From Microcystis wesenbergii FACHB-1317 (lineage in GTDB: Bacteria; Cyanobacteriota; Cyanobacteriia; Cyanobacteriales; Microcystaceae), in contig NZ_JACJQV010000099.1 of NCBI RefSeq assembly GCF_014696875.1, positions 1 to 60,809 on the forward strand: DNA of 60,809 nt. Reading direction: 5' to 3'. A model generated the notes under the pieces. It was not told the origin of the DNA. It ran no database searches and worked only from the letters and a program-made list of their open reading frames with translations. The position numbers and the translations under genes were made by a program. Positions 48,355 through 56,820 of this stretch are shown piece by piece. Each line of letters begins with the position of its first letter. The stretch's first letter is position 1.

Positions 48355-48921
48355 CTAAATTAATTCTTGAAAGTGCTTCGCTTGAGCGGAAATTTTTAAC
48401 ATTTTTTCTGGTTGATCGTGAATCTCACTTTTTTGAGAAGGTTTACGGCTGCTCGTGGTTGTTTTAGACATACTGATATTTTTAATACTAACAAAGCGAT
48501 ATTGATAGTCCTGAAGAAAATCGGGTTGATTCCAAAATAAGCGTCCGATTTCACGACAATAGGAGACAAAGCATTTGGCTCCTTTTAATTGTTTAATTAT
48601 CGATGAATTAGAATCTCTGCTTTTCTTCATTTCCAGACAAAGGATAACTTTTTCAGAAGTGGTATTAGCGATAATTATAAAATCTGCACGCTTACACTCA
48701 CCTTTACTACCAGTAAAAATTTTGCGGACATCAAAAAACTCATCTAGCTTGATCACAATAACTCGATCGGGTTCAGGCATTCCACTAATCACAAATGAAT
48801 AGTTATCTTGATTTTCTATCAGTTTCAGTAAATAACTATCTCGTTTGTACTCTTTTTTATATTCCAACTCTACTATCGCACACTTGCTAATCATTTCTTT
48901 GAGGATAGCAATATCAGACAT
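48355..48921 (-). CDS. Putative PD-(D/E)XK-like nuclease coupled to an ATPase
   Basis: A 188-aa protein with a short alpha/beta domain. The central segment KRADFIIIANTTSEKVILC and LEMKKS puts Asp80 and Glu97-X-Lys99 in the layout D-X16-E-X-K typical of PD-(D/E)XK nucleases, followed by a helix starting IIKQLKGAK, where Gln occurs in many members. The C-terminal 40 residues are basic and disordered. Its ATG overlaps the stop codon of the ATPase gene by one base (TAATG), which implies translational coupling. I infer the ATPase/nuclease pair acts as one system; the nuclease call rests on motif spacing only. Confidence 0.6.
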   Translation of the reverse strand: MSDIAILKEMISKCAIVELEYKKEYKRDSYLLKLIENQDNYSFVISGMPEPDRVIVIKLDEFFDVRKIFTGSKGECKRADFIIIANTTSEKVILCLEMKKSRDSNSSIIKQLKGAKCFVSYCREIGRLFWNQPDFLQDYQYRFVSIKNISMSKTTTSSRKPSQKSEIHDQPEKMLKISAQAKHFQELI

Positions 48922-50342
48922 TACTCCTCACCCCAAATAATAGCCGTTTGAATACGATTCATATTTTCGATAGTAGTATCAAAACTGCGTGCTTCAATAC
49001 CCATTTCGTGATCAATTTTAGCGGGAGTTAAAGTGTTAAATTTGGTTTTTCTTTTTTGTCCTTTTAACATCTTTGAATCTTCTTCAGCAATATAGACTTT
49101 AACTTGATTAGCCGATAATAATTCCTCTTGTCTATAGCCTTCTTCTGCGGCAATTTGTTTCAGGTGTGGTTTATTATGGTTAAGCATAATTAATGTGTTT
49201 ATTTCTTTGATAATATAATCACTGTGAGTAGTGATAAAAACTTTAATACCAATGTTGATCAGTCGAGCGAAAAGTTTAGCGATACGGCGTTGATTTTCTG
49301 GATGGAGATTTAATTCAGGTTCATCTACTATCAACAAATCTCCGATTCGAGCTTCGTGTCTTAAATAAAAGCCAATGTCTAAAAGAGAAAGTACAGCACT
49401 AGAACTTTCATCCATCGATAGTCTAAGTTTTTTTCCTTTAGGAATGTAATAAAGTTCATCATTGCTAGTAATCATATATTGACCACCAATAATATCGGCA
49501 AAATCTTCTAAAATACTGGGATGATTTTCGGCGATAAAGCTATTTTTTTTGACAATTGTTTCTATTTGTCTAGTAAAATCTACATTTTTTTTAACCGGTA
49601 GCGCATAATCCTGAGAAACATTAAATAACAGTTCACTAGGATTAAAATTGCTATTTTTACTAATTTCTTCCAGTAAACGATTACGAGCAAAATTTAACTC
49701 TTTGCGAAAAATTGCCGCTCCTGTCCTTTCTGCACTGGCAATAAATGGCCTGGGAAAAAACTGAGAGAAAATTATATCTTGGATGCTGTTGGAAATGATA
49801 TATTCGATATATTCAAGAAAATCACCTCCCAGATTTATTTTTTCTGTTTCTGTTAATAACGTAATGGATAAATAAGGCTCATTCTCACGTTTGCTAATCG
49901 AGATAATTTCCCATGTTGCTGTACTAATTTTCTTTTCATACTTATTTTGAAATTGAATATTGTCAAAATTTAATTCTATCTGAAAATCAACATTTTTAAA
50001 CCTCTCCTCGTTGGCAGCAAAAACTTCAGGTATTTGTTGAACATATCTTTGACAACCTGTAGTAATAATACTTTCACACTGTTGAACATACTCCTGTAGA
50101 TCGAGACTAATTACACCATCAGAAAGTAGTTGCTCAATTTTTTCTTTGAGTCCAAATCTTGGCCCCGTTAATAGTCTTCGCCAATTGTCTAAAAAACCGA
50201 ATAAAGCGTAGGTAGCATAAGTTTTACCTGTATTATTACCACCACAGATAATTGTGAGGTCGCCTAGACTGAATTCTGCCTGTTTTAAAATGCCAAGATT
50301 TTTAATTTTAACTTTCATGTTTGTCTTAGGTTTAATATTCAC
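48921..50342 (-). CDS. AAA ATPase, ABC/OLD-like, of a two-gene system
   Basis: A 473-aa ATPase: Walker A GGNNTGKT (34-41), ordered middle with FIASAERTGAAIFRKEL (200-216), Walker B LLIVDEPELNLHPE (336-349) and switch FITTHSDY (369-376). The C-terminal part is helical (NQVKVYIAEEDSK). No TOPRIM domain is fused; the last 90 residues are unlike OLD. The protein belongs with ATPases that partner small effectors in phage-defence pairs such as PARIS, Septu or retron-type systems, although the effector here, the 188-aa ExK protein just downstream, does not match those. A start at 50318 is also possible. Confidence 0.8.
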   Translation of the reverse strand: MNIKPKTNMKVKIKNLGILKQAEFSLGDLTIICGGNNTGKTYATYALFGFLDNWRRLLTGPRFGLKEKIEQLLSDGVISLDLQEYVQQCESIITTGCQRYVQQIPEVFAANEERFKNVDFQIELNFDNIQFQNKYEKKISTATWEIISISKRENEPYLSITLLTETEKINLGGDFLEYIEYIISNSIQDIIFSQFFPRPFIASAERTGAAIFRKELNFARNRLLEEISKNSNFNPSELLFNVSQDYALPVKKNVDFTRQIETIVKKNSFIAENHPSILEDFADIIGGQYMITSNDELYYIPKGKKLRLSMDESSSAVLSLLDIGFYLRHEARIGDLLIVDEPELNLHPENQRRIAKLFARLINIGIKVFITTHSDYIIKEINTLIMLNHNKPHLKQIAAEEGYRQEELLSANQVKVYIAEEDSKMLKGQKRKTKFNTLTPAKIDHEMGIEARSFDTTIENMNRIQTAIIWGEE

Positions 50343-50421
50343 GATTATAGATAATTGTGGGTCATTTGATCAAGTCCCACACTATACATTCAACTTTGGT
50401 TATCAAGGTTACTTACAGAAA

Positions 50422-51006
50422 TTATAACCTTTCCAAGGCTTTTCTCTCTTTTTCAGTCACTTCTCGCCATTGACTGGGTTGTAATCCTGTTAAGCATAAT
50501 TTATTGTTTTTGTCAATAGTAATGGCTGTTCTAATTAATCTTAAAGTGGGATAACCAACGGCTGCCGTCATCCTTCTTACCTGACGATTTCTTCCCTCAG
50601 TTAAGGTAATTTCTAACCAAGCGGTGGGGACAGATTTTCGATAACGAATCGGTGGCTCTCTGGGGGGTAAATCTGGTTCAAAATCTAGTAAATTAACTAT
50701 TGCTGGTCGAGTGCGATAATCCTGTATAGGAAGACCTTGACGCAATTTTTCTAAAGCGTTTAGGTCTGGAATTCTTTCGACTTGTACCCAATAGGTGCGC
50801 GGATGTGCAAATTGACGATGACCCAAACGATGCTGTAATTGACCGTTATCTGTGAGTAATAATAATCCCTCGCTGTCCCTATCTAAACGACCGACAGAAT
50901 AGATATTCGGGATGGGAATATAATCTTTTAAAGTCGAGCGACCATTTTCATCGGTAAACTGACATAATACATCGTAGGGTTTATAAAAAAGGATATATTT
51001 ATTCAA
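50422..51006 (-). CDS. rRNA pseudouridine synthase, RsuA/RluE family
   Basis: A 194-aa pseudouridine synthase. The catalytic Asp is in [16 protein letters not shown], and the family motifs PRTYWVQVE and [19 protein letters not shown] are present. No S4 domain precedes the catalytic domain, so RluE (23S U2457) is the best fit. It is monocistronic, preceded by the AAA-system gene and followed by the long heptamer array. Confidence 0.9.
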   Translation of the reverse strand: MNKYILFYKPYDVLCQFTDENGRSTLKDYIPIPNIYSVGRLDRDSEGLLLLTDNGQLQHRLGHRQFAHPRTYWVQVERIPDLNALEKLRQGLPIQDYRTRPAIVNLLDFEPDLPPREPPIRYRKSVPTAWLEITLTEGRNRQVRRMTAAVGYPTLRLIRTAITIDKNNKLCLTGLQPSQWREVTEKERKALERL

Positions 51007-51138
51007 GGGAAAAAGGAGTCAGGAGATAGGAGTCAGGAGTCAGGAGATAAGTAGTCGTGTAAAATAAATTTCCTAGTGAAGATAGGCAAAAGGCAAAAGG
51101 CAAGAGGTAGTTAGATATGTTTAATTAATTTTGCCTGG

Positions 51139-51425
51139 GTACTTAACTGATAACTGATAACTGATAACTGATAACTGATAACTGATAACTGACCACTGAT
51201 TACTGACCACTGATTACTGATAACTGATAACTGATAACTGATCACTGATAACTGATAACTGATCACTGATAACTGATCACTGATAACTGATAACTGATCA
51301 CTGATAACTGATAACTGATAACTGATAACTGATCACTGATAACTGATAACTGATCACTGATAACTGATAACTGATCACTGATAACTGATCACTGATCACT
51401 GATAACTGATAACTGATCACTGATT
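51139..51425. repeat. Long mixed heptamer array, about 40 units
   Basis: About 287 bases of tandem seven-base units: GATAACT dominates, with GATCACT, GATTACT and GACCACT variants in a higher-order pattern. It runs up to the stop codon of the ABC permease gene (51425) on the far side. It is the longest array in the window. Confidence 0.95.
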
Positions 51426-52213
51426 TAATCCCGTTGATGGGAGAATTGATAAGCGCCGACAATCGAGAGAAGAATAGCGACGATTAATAAAATGGGGATA
51501 GCGAACCAAGGAAATTGATTAATATCGTAGGCTGCGGCTCTTAATCCTAGACTAGCATAGGTGAGGGGCAAGGCATAGACAATAATTTTTAATGGCCAGG
51601 GTAAGGTTTGGGGGTCGAAAAAAGTTGCTCCTAAAAAAGACATCGGCACGATTAAAAAGTTATTATACAGACCGACACTTTCGAGGGATTTAACTCGCAA
51701 TCCGACAATTGCCCCTAAACTAGCAAAGACGGCACAATTTAAGATTAAAATTAATAAAAAGAGGGGATTGAGAAAACTAGCAAATTTTCCTGTAAATAAG
51801 ATAGCGACGAGAATCACTGATGCAGAAGTCATTACACCGCGCAAAATTCCCGCAAAAACTTTGCCTAAAAATAATGAGAGGGGATGGACGGGAAGTAATA
51901 ATAATTCCTCGAAGGTTTTACTAAATAAGCGATCGCCACAGATGGAAAAGGTGGTTCCCCCGAAACTGATCGCCATTGAGGACAGGGCCACCATTCCGGG
52001 TAAGATAAATTCTAGATAGGAATCACCGATCGAGGGTTTCATCGAGCGATCGAGGGCGCTTCCCAACCCCAACCCGAAACCGATAATATAGATTAGGGGA
52101 GAAACTAAACCTGTGGCGGCGATCTGAAGGACTCTCGCCCGTAAATCTAGCCATTCTCCCCAAAATACGGTTAAAGTGTCTGTTAATATCGTCTGAGCTT
52201 GAGCTAGTTTCAC
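51425..52213 (-). CDS. ABC-2 type transporter permease (NodJ/DrrB-like)
   Basis: A 262-aa membrane protein with six hydrophobic segments. LEFILPGMVALSSM, FSKTFEELLLLPVHPLSLFLG and PLTYASLGLRAA are characteristic of drug/polysaccharide exporter permeases. No ATPase gene is adjacent, so the substrate is unknown. The heptamer array begins at its stop codon, so its 3' UTR would be largely repeat. Confidence 0.85.
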   Translation of the reverse strand: MKLAQAQTILTDTLTVFWGEWLDLRARVLQIAATGLVSPLIYIIGFGLGLGSALDRSMKPSIGDSYLEFILPGMVALSSMAISFGGTTFSICGDRLFSKTFEELLLLPVHPLSLFLGKVFAGILRGVMTSASVILVAILFTGKFASFLNPLFLLILILNCAVFASLGAIVGLRVKSLESVGLYNNFLIVPMSFLGATFFDPQTLPWPLKIIVYALPLTYASLGLRAAAYDINQFPWFAIPILLIVAILLSIVGAYQFSHQRD

Positions 52214-52467
52214 TGGTATTTTGGTTAATTAGTAAATATGCTTTTAATAATAATTAACAATTGTCCCCTTTTTCAAGGGCGAGCTTTTCGGACCAGAAAA
52301 ATAATCATCGTCTAAGGATAGGCAAGAGGCAACACTCCCTTGCCCTACGATGTCGGGGGGGTTGGGGTAGGGTTGATTCATTCTCCGAATCTAATTCTTT
52401 TTTTTGCTACCTTTAATCGCTTATCAGGTAAGCTAGGGAGCAGGGGAGTACAGGTTTTTGCTCTCAT

Positions 52468-52498
52468 AGTAGGTTGATTCATGAATCAACCTACTAGG
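52468..52498. repeat. Palindrome AGTAGGTTGATTCATG, copy 1
   Basis: A perfect 28-bp palindrome (AGTAGGTTGATTCA / TGAATCAACCTACT), repeated at 52845-52872 and, in part, at 52882-52900. These lie in the noncoding part of 52214-53043, which otherwise holds the precursor gene. Confidence 0.8.
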
Positions 52499-52540
52499 TA
52501 AAATTAAACTTTTTGACCAATTTTAAAAAACTTGCGTTTT

Positions 52541-52577
52541 TTGGCTCATCCCATCACATAGGAAGGGGTAGTATGGG
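52541..52577 (+). promoter_or_regulatory. Degenerate promoter of precursor pirE1
   Basis: TTGGCT and TATGGG align with the -35 and -10 of the other two precursor promoters, but the gap is 25 bases instead of 17, so an 8-base insertion may weaken it. The AGGTCGGACTTACC box just before the start codon is kept. Confidence 0.45.
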
Positions 52578-52609
52578 TTAGTGCAAATAAATTAGGTCGG
52601 ACTTACCCC

Positions 52610-52753
52610 ATGAAAACCAAAAAACTAACACCCCGCAATGCTGCTCCTGTCCAACGGGAAAATACCGCTACCGTCTCTCGTGATCGTAATGCGATCGCTC
52701 CCATGACTGTTTTCGACTATACAGTTCCTTTTGCGGGAGACGACGCAGAGTAA
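52610..52753 (+). CDS. Cyanobactin precursor peptide 1 (PirE-like)
   Basis: A 47-aa peptide not captured by ordinary gene size limits. The leader MKTKKLTPRNAAPVQRENTA is nearly identical in three copies in this window, and the tail PFAGDDAE is the C-terminal recognition sequence of anacyclamide/piricyclamide-type cyanobactins (from memory). Between them lies the hypervariable core, MTVFDYTVP or nearby (residues 32-40), ending in Pro as the cyclase PatG requires. PatA-type cleavage after the leader and PatG macrocyclisation after removal of FAGDDAE would give a macrocycle, Tyr being a prenylation site. The needed enzymes are not in the window. Start ATG 52610. Confidence 0.9.
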   Translation: MKTKKLTPRNAAPVQRENTATVSRDRNAIAPMTVFDYTVPFAGDDAE

Positions 52754-52899
52754 TCCCCCAGATTCTAGCACGAATCTCCTCGGTGAAGAAGCTTCTTGAG
52801 CAGGGGAGAGGGGGAGCAGGGGAGTACGGGTTGTTGCTCTGATAGTAGATTGATTCATGAATCAACCTACTATGACTATAATTGATCAATCAACCTACT

Positions 52900-52999
52900 G
52901 TGACTGGACTAGGAGAGCAGGGGAGTACATATTGTTTCTCTTCTAGGTTCCGCTTTTCCTTGGTTCACGAGTGCTAGAAGATTTAGATTCAGGGAGAAA
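52900..52999. repeat. Precursor downstream block R1
   Basis: GGAGTACATATTGTTTCTC ... CCTTGGTTCACGAGTGCTAG. Related blocks lie at 56470-56540, 57950-58031 and 59906-59974. Each follows a precursor or a precursor fragment. Confidence 0.75.
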
Positions 53000-53043
53000 A
53001 TTTTGAGACTTTCTAGGCATATTCTTGAGCAAAATTTGAAATT

Positions 53044-53937
53044 ATGATAGTTGCTGACATTCAAAAAAGCTCCATCAAAGAGCAAAGACTACAATTTATT
53101 CGCAATCATCAACAAGCTTTCGATGTTGAGCCTGTTTATCCTCTGCGGCTATTTGAAGATTTCGTGATGGAAGTTGAAGGCGATTGTAGTATTGAAGCCT
53201 CTTGTAAGATAGAATTAGATAAACTCATTGCCTCAAGGTTTATGCTCTTTTTTAAAGATAAAGCTCAAGAGTGGCAAAAATATCTAGCTCAATCTCTAGC
53301 TTTTTTTCAACAAGTGGAAAACCGTGTGGTTGTTCAATTAGATTATTCTTTATTACAGCGATTTTTAGGAGATAACTTTGACTTCTAGCTTGCTAGAAGT
53401 CCTAAGTGCTGGTATTGACTTAAGAACCAATCTTGCCGATTCTAGTGTAAAAATGCACATCAGAATTGGGGATTATCCCGAAAAACTAGCAACCGCTTTT
53501 GTTTTAAGTGACGGTGCTGCAGTAATTATCTCAGTGGTTTTGTTAACCTAATTGGTTTTGATTTTTATTTCAATGGTAAGAGTGAAATCGAAATTTATGC
53601 CAAAGTTAGAGAAGATGATTTTTTCAAACCAGAAACCATAAATCAAGTGTGGCAACATTTTCCTAAATCAGCCTTAAAACCTCTCCAAGCATCAAGTTTA
53701 TTTTTTACAGGTTTATCAAAAGCCAATCATAACCCAGTGCTTTACTACAGTCTCAAAAATCGTCAGGATCTAATAAATTGTTTTAAACTTAATGATACAG
53801 CCCAAAGAGTTCATAGCTTTGATCAACATCAAGATATTTTACCTAAGATGTGGGTAGGTACAGCCCAACAAGAATTAGAAAAAACGAGAATAGAAAATAT
53901 TCGGCTTTACTACTACAAATCATTTACAATGGAGTGA
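53044..53937 (+). pseudogene. Cyanobactin prenyltransferase (PatF/PagF family), two frameshifts
   Basis: The three partial frames join into one 297-residue protein. The first (53044-53388) reads SSIKEQRLQFIRNHQQAFDV and ASCKIELDKLIASRF. A frameshift near 53385 leads to LSAGIDLRTNLADSSVKMHI, and a second near 53510 to NLIGFDFYFNGKSEIEIYA, WQHFPKSALKPLQASSLFF, then MWVGTAQQELEKTRIENIRL. Order, length and sequence match PagF, a Tyr/Ser/Thr O-prenyltransferase of cyanobactins (recognised from memory). Because of the two shifts no functional enzyme is expected unless these are sequencing errors. It sits 290 bases after precursor 1. Confidence 0.88.
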
Positions 53938-53943
53938 ACTCTA

Positions 53944-54510
53944 ATGTTAATCACAAAACCCCGCTTTCAAACCTTTGCTGAATATCTACAATATGAGGAT
54001 AATTCAGAGGAATCTTATGAATTATTTAACGGAGAATTGGTAGAAATGCCACCAGAATCAGGACTTAACTTTCAAATTGCCAATCGTCTTTTTCTAGTCT
54101 TTGCCTTAATGCTAGGAACCGATAGAGTAAGAGGACATGGTTTAGAATTAGAAGTGAGAGGCGAACCGAAAAACCGTTATCCTGACTTAACCATTATTCG
54201 AGAAGAACATATTCAATTACTCTCCCAGAGAAATACGATTCTTCTTGCCATGGCACCCCCCTTATTAGTCATTGAAGTGGTTAGTCCGGGGGAAATCCAA
54301 AGAGAGAGAGATTACATCGCTAAAAGAAGCCAATATCAAGATTGTGGGATTCCCGAATACTGGATAGTTGATCCCCAAACTCAAACCATTTTGGTCTTAG
54401 AATTAAGAGGAAATACTTATACAGAAATTGGTAATTTTAGCAATGATGACTTAGTAAAATCATCTATATTTAGTCAACTCAATTTAAAAGTTTTTCAAGT
54501 ATTTAATTAG
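53944..54510 (+). CDS. Uma2-family (DUF820) PD-(D/E)XK nuclease-like, copy 1
   Basis: A 188-aa Uma2-family protein. The restriction-enzyme-like fold is visible: RYPDLTIIREEH with the first Asp, then PPLLVIEVVSPGE with Glu and the helix YIAKRSQYQDCGIPEYWIVDP with the family's conserved Tyr-Trp-Asp. Uma2 genes are greatly expanded in cyanobacteria with unknown roles. It begins six bases after the broken prenyltransferase gene and is followed by two more Uma2 genes on the same strand. Confidence 0.88.
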   Translation: MLITKPRFQTFAEYLQYEDNSEESYELFNGELVEMPPESGLNFQIANRLFLVFALMLGTDRVRGHGLELEVRGEPKNRYPDLTIIREEHIQLLSQRNTILLAMAPPLLVIEVVSPGEIQRERDYIAKRSQYQDCGIPEYWIVDPQTQTILVLELRGNTYTEIGNFSNDDLVKSSIFSQLNLKVFQVFN

Positions 54511-54524
54511 GCAAATTAACCCCC

Positions 54525-55103
54525 ATGATTACCGTTGAACCGATTATTTTAAAACTCAAAACCGTAAAGTTAAGCGATGAGCAATTCTATCAACTTTGCC
54601 ATAATAACGACGATTGGCGAATTGAACAAAATGCCGCAGGAGAATTAATTATTATGCCTCCGATTGGTGCTATTAGTGGGAATCGAGAATCAGATTTAAA
54701 CGGCTTTGTTTGGTTATGGAATCGTCAAACAAAACTCGGTAAAGTCTTTAGTTTTTCCACTATCTTTACCTTAGCCAAGGGTGGTAAATGTTCCCCTGAT
54801 GTCGCTTGGATTGCTAATGAACGCTGGCACGCTTTACACCGAGAAGAACAAGAAAAATTTGCCACAATTTGTCCTGATTTTGTGATAGAATTAAGGTCGA
54901 GTACCGATTCTTTAACTCAACTCCAAGCAAAAATGCAGGAATATCTTGATAGTGGCTTAAGATTGGGTTGGTTAATTGATCCCATTAGTCAACAGGTAGC
55001 CATCTATCGCCAAAATCAGGAAGTAGAAATCGTCTCATTACCAACCACCTTATCTGGGGAGGACGTTTTACCCGGATTTACTTTAGAATTACCCATTTTT
55101 TGA
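54525..55103 (+). CDS. Uma2-family nuclease-like, copy 2
   Basis: A 192-aa Uma2 protein: SPDVAWIANERW, ICPDFVIELRSSTDSL and MQEYLDSGLRLGWLIDPISQ are the PD-(D/E)XK core. It differs much from copy 1 in sequence. The stop overlaps the next gene's start by four bases, so the three form an operon with 14 and -4 base spacing. Confidence 0.88.
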   Translation: MITVEPIILKLKTVKLSDEQFYQLCHNNDDWRIEQNAAGELIIMPPIGAISGNRESDLNGFVWLWNRQTKLGKVFSFSTIFTLAKGGKCSPDVAWIANERWHALHREEQEKFATICPDFVIELRSSTDSLTQLQAKMQEYLDSGLRLGWLIDPISQQVAIYRQNQEVEIVSLPTTLSGEDVLPGFTLELPIF

Positions 55104-55789
55104 CGACAGGAAATACCAAAATGATAGCAACTGCAAGAATTTCTCCTCAATTAACCATTCCACGCCTAGAAAATGGGGACAAGCTTACTCGTCGTGAATT
55201 TGAGCGTAGATATAAGGCTATGCCAAATCTAAAAAAAGCAGAACTCATTGAAGGAATTGTTTATATTATGGCTTCTCCTCTCAGAATTAAGAACCATGGT
55301 GAACCTCATGCTCAGATTGTTACTTGGCTAGGTTTTTATCAAGCCTTTACTCCCAATCTGCAATTAGGCGATAATTGTACGGTTCGTCTTGATGCTGATA
55401 ATGAACCTCAACCCGATGCACTATTAAGAATTAAAAATGGTGGACAATCAACGATTAGTGAGGATGGTTATGTCGAAGGTGCGCCAGAATTAATCGTCGA
55501 AATTGCAGCAAGTACCGTCTCCCTTGACTTACATCAAAAACTTAATGTTTATCGCCGTAACCAAGTGCAAGAATATTTAGTCTGGCGAGTCGAAGATGGA
55601 GAATTTGATTGGTTTAGATTAACCAATGAAGAATATATTAAACTTGAACCGAACTCAGAAGGGATAATTTGTTCCCAGATATTTCCTGGATTATGGTTAG
55701 ATAGAGATGCTTTATTAGCTGGTGATTTAGCCAAGGTTTTAGAGGTTTTGCAATTAGGAATAGCAAGGATCAAAAATGAATCTAGTTAG
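55100..55789 (+). CDS. Uma2-family nuclease-like, copy 3
   Basis: A 229-aa Uma2 protein with ELIEGIVYIMASPLR, PQPDALLRIKNGG, PELIVEIAASTVSLD and YRRNQVQEYLVWRVEDG, the family core. It is longer than copies 1 and 2 because of the C-terminal extension IFPGLWLDRDALLAGDLAKV, usual in one Uma2 subgroup. The start ATGA overlaps copy 2; an ATG at 55121 is also possible. Confidence 0.88.
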   Translation: MTTGNTKMIATARISPQLTIPRLENGDKLTRREFERRYKAMPNLKKAELIEGIVYIMASPLRIKNHGEPHAQIVTWLGFYQAFTPNLQLGDNCTVRLDADNEPQPDALLRIKNGGQSTISEDGYVEGAPELIVEIAASTVSLDLHQKLNVYRRNQVQEYLVWRVEDGEFDWFRLTNEEYIKLEPNSEGIICSQIFPGLWLDRDALLAGDLAKVLEVLQLGIARIKNESS

Positions 55790-55837
55790 AGTAATCCAAA
55801 TTTAACAAAAACTTCACGAAAATTGATAAAAAAATTA

Positions 55838-55866
55838 TTGACTCGGCAGAAAAGAGTTAGTATGAT
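55838..55866 (+). promoter_or_regulatory. Sigma70-type promoter of precursor pirE2
   Basis: TTGACT and TATGAT with exact 17-base spacing, followed by the AGGTCGGATTTACC box before the start. Nearly identical to 59612-59640. Confidence 0.85.
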
Positions 55867-55898
55867 CAAACTCAATAACAATATAGGTCGGATTTACC

Positions 55899-56000
55899 AT
55901 GATGAAAACCCAAACACTAACACCCCGCAATGCTGCTCCTGTCCAACGGGAAAAAACCGCCCTCAAGTCATGTCAAAACTCTTTTGCTATGATTAGATAG
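55899..56000 (+). pseudogene. Cyanobactin precursor 2: leader only, 3' half lost
   Basis: The leader MKTQTLTPRNAAPVQREKTA is intact but after it the frame runs into LKSCQNSFAMIR and a stop at TAG 55998-56000; no core or FAGDDAE tail follows. The matching tail is at 57770-57796, and the two breakpoints share an 8-base direct repeat TCAAGTCA (55963-55970 and 57754-57761). The brnTA and PIN modules lie between. Rejoining the halves at that repeat does not restore the frame. Confidence 0.8.
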
Positions 56001-56199
56001 ATGAAATTTGAATGGGATGAGAGCAAAAATCAAAGCAACTTTATTAAACATGGATTTGACTTCGCAGACGCTTATCGTATCTTTAATTATTGTCTATACT
56101 GAACCTGATGATCAAACAATTCGCATTATATCCTTAAGAAAAGCTTTATCCTATGAAGGAAAATATTATGAGCAATACCTCAAAAACAGATTGGAGTAG
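56001..56199 (+). pseudogene. BrnT toxin, internal deletion
   Basis: The start MKFEWDESKNQSNFIKHG and then FDFADAYRIFN is the BrnT N-terminus; an in-frame stop follows at TGA 56099-56101. The C-terminal part VYTEPDDQTIRIISLRKALS continues in another frame to TAG 56197-56199. About 40 residues in the middle, which hold most of the RelE-like RNase core, are missing. The toxin is therefore dead, while the antitoxin remains. Confidence 0.85.
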
Positions 56200-56446
56200 A
56201 ATTGATATGATGAAAGATGAGGATATTGATACTTCTGATATTCCTCCACTATCAGAAGATTTTTGGGTTAACGCACAATTGCGACTACCTAAAGATATTG
56301 TCACTGTAAAAGTCGAAATAGACCCAGAAACTTTTGCTTGGTTTCAATCCCAGGGAGAAACTGCACAAGAACAAATGTCGGTGGCGTTAAAAATTTATGC
56401 TCAAGCCAATAAAGCTTTTTGTTCATCTATAACAAAAGCAGGATAG
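56168..56446 (+). CDS. brnA: BrnA-family antitoxin
   Basis: A 92-aa protein with DEDIDTSDIPPLSEDFWVNA then LRLPKDIVTVKVEIDPETFA and WFQSQGETAQEQMSVALKIY, which is the BrnA layout ending in a ribbon-helix-helix DNA-binding domain that represses its own operon. It overlaps the broken brnT; ATG 56168 is the likely start, 56153 also possible. The partner toxin is inactive, so it is an orphan antitoxin. Confidence 0.85.
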   Translation: MSNTSKTDWSRIDMMKDEDIDTSDIPPLSEDFWVNAQLRLPKDIVTVKVEIDPETFAWFQSQGETAQEQMSVALKIYAQANKAFCSSITKAG

Positions 56447-56469
56447 GGAAGCAGGAGAGAGGGGGAGCG

Positions 56470-56540
56470 GGGGAGTACAGGTTTTTGCTCTTCTGCTGTC
56501 TCCCTTTTCCTTGGCTCACCAGTGCTAGAAGATTTAGTCA
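56470..56540. repeat. Precursor downstream block R2
   Basis: GGGGGAGTACAGGTTTTTGC ... CCTTGGCTCACCAGTGCTAG, as at 52900-52999. The stretch from here to 56820 shows a possible TTGACA element at 56690 and no convincing gene. Confidence 0.7.
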
Positions 56541-56820
56541 ATGCTAATTTAAAAGTCGGGGATTGTCTTTGATTTCTCTTGGTCAAAAATTAGAGTTTTC
56601 AATAAGTCCCTTGTTTTAAGAGCGATTTAGTCTTTGTTGCCTGTAGTTTTTTTGCCGCTAAATCGTTACAAAACTAAATAAAAAAAGCCTTGACAATTGA
56701 GTTACTTTAGGTAAAAATAAGACTCACCTAATGTTGTTAAGACTTAGGAAAAAAGACAATTTTAAAAATCAATGGCGTTAGCTGAAGCGGTTAAACGAGG
56801 ATTAAAATAGCCTTATTTTT

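Noticed and set aside
51139-51425. CRISPR array
   Set aside because: The repeat unit is seven bases without unique spacers; it is a tandem array.
52625-52889. Two frames on the minus strand across precursor 1
   Set aside because: They are shadows of the precursor and its downstream repeat.
53944-55789. Uma2 trio as a cyanobactin-modifying operon
   Set aside because: Uma2 proteins are widespread in cyanobacteria and nothing in the sequence links them to peptide modification; adjacency alone is not enough.
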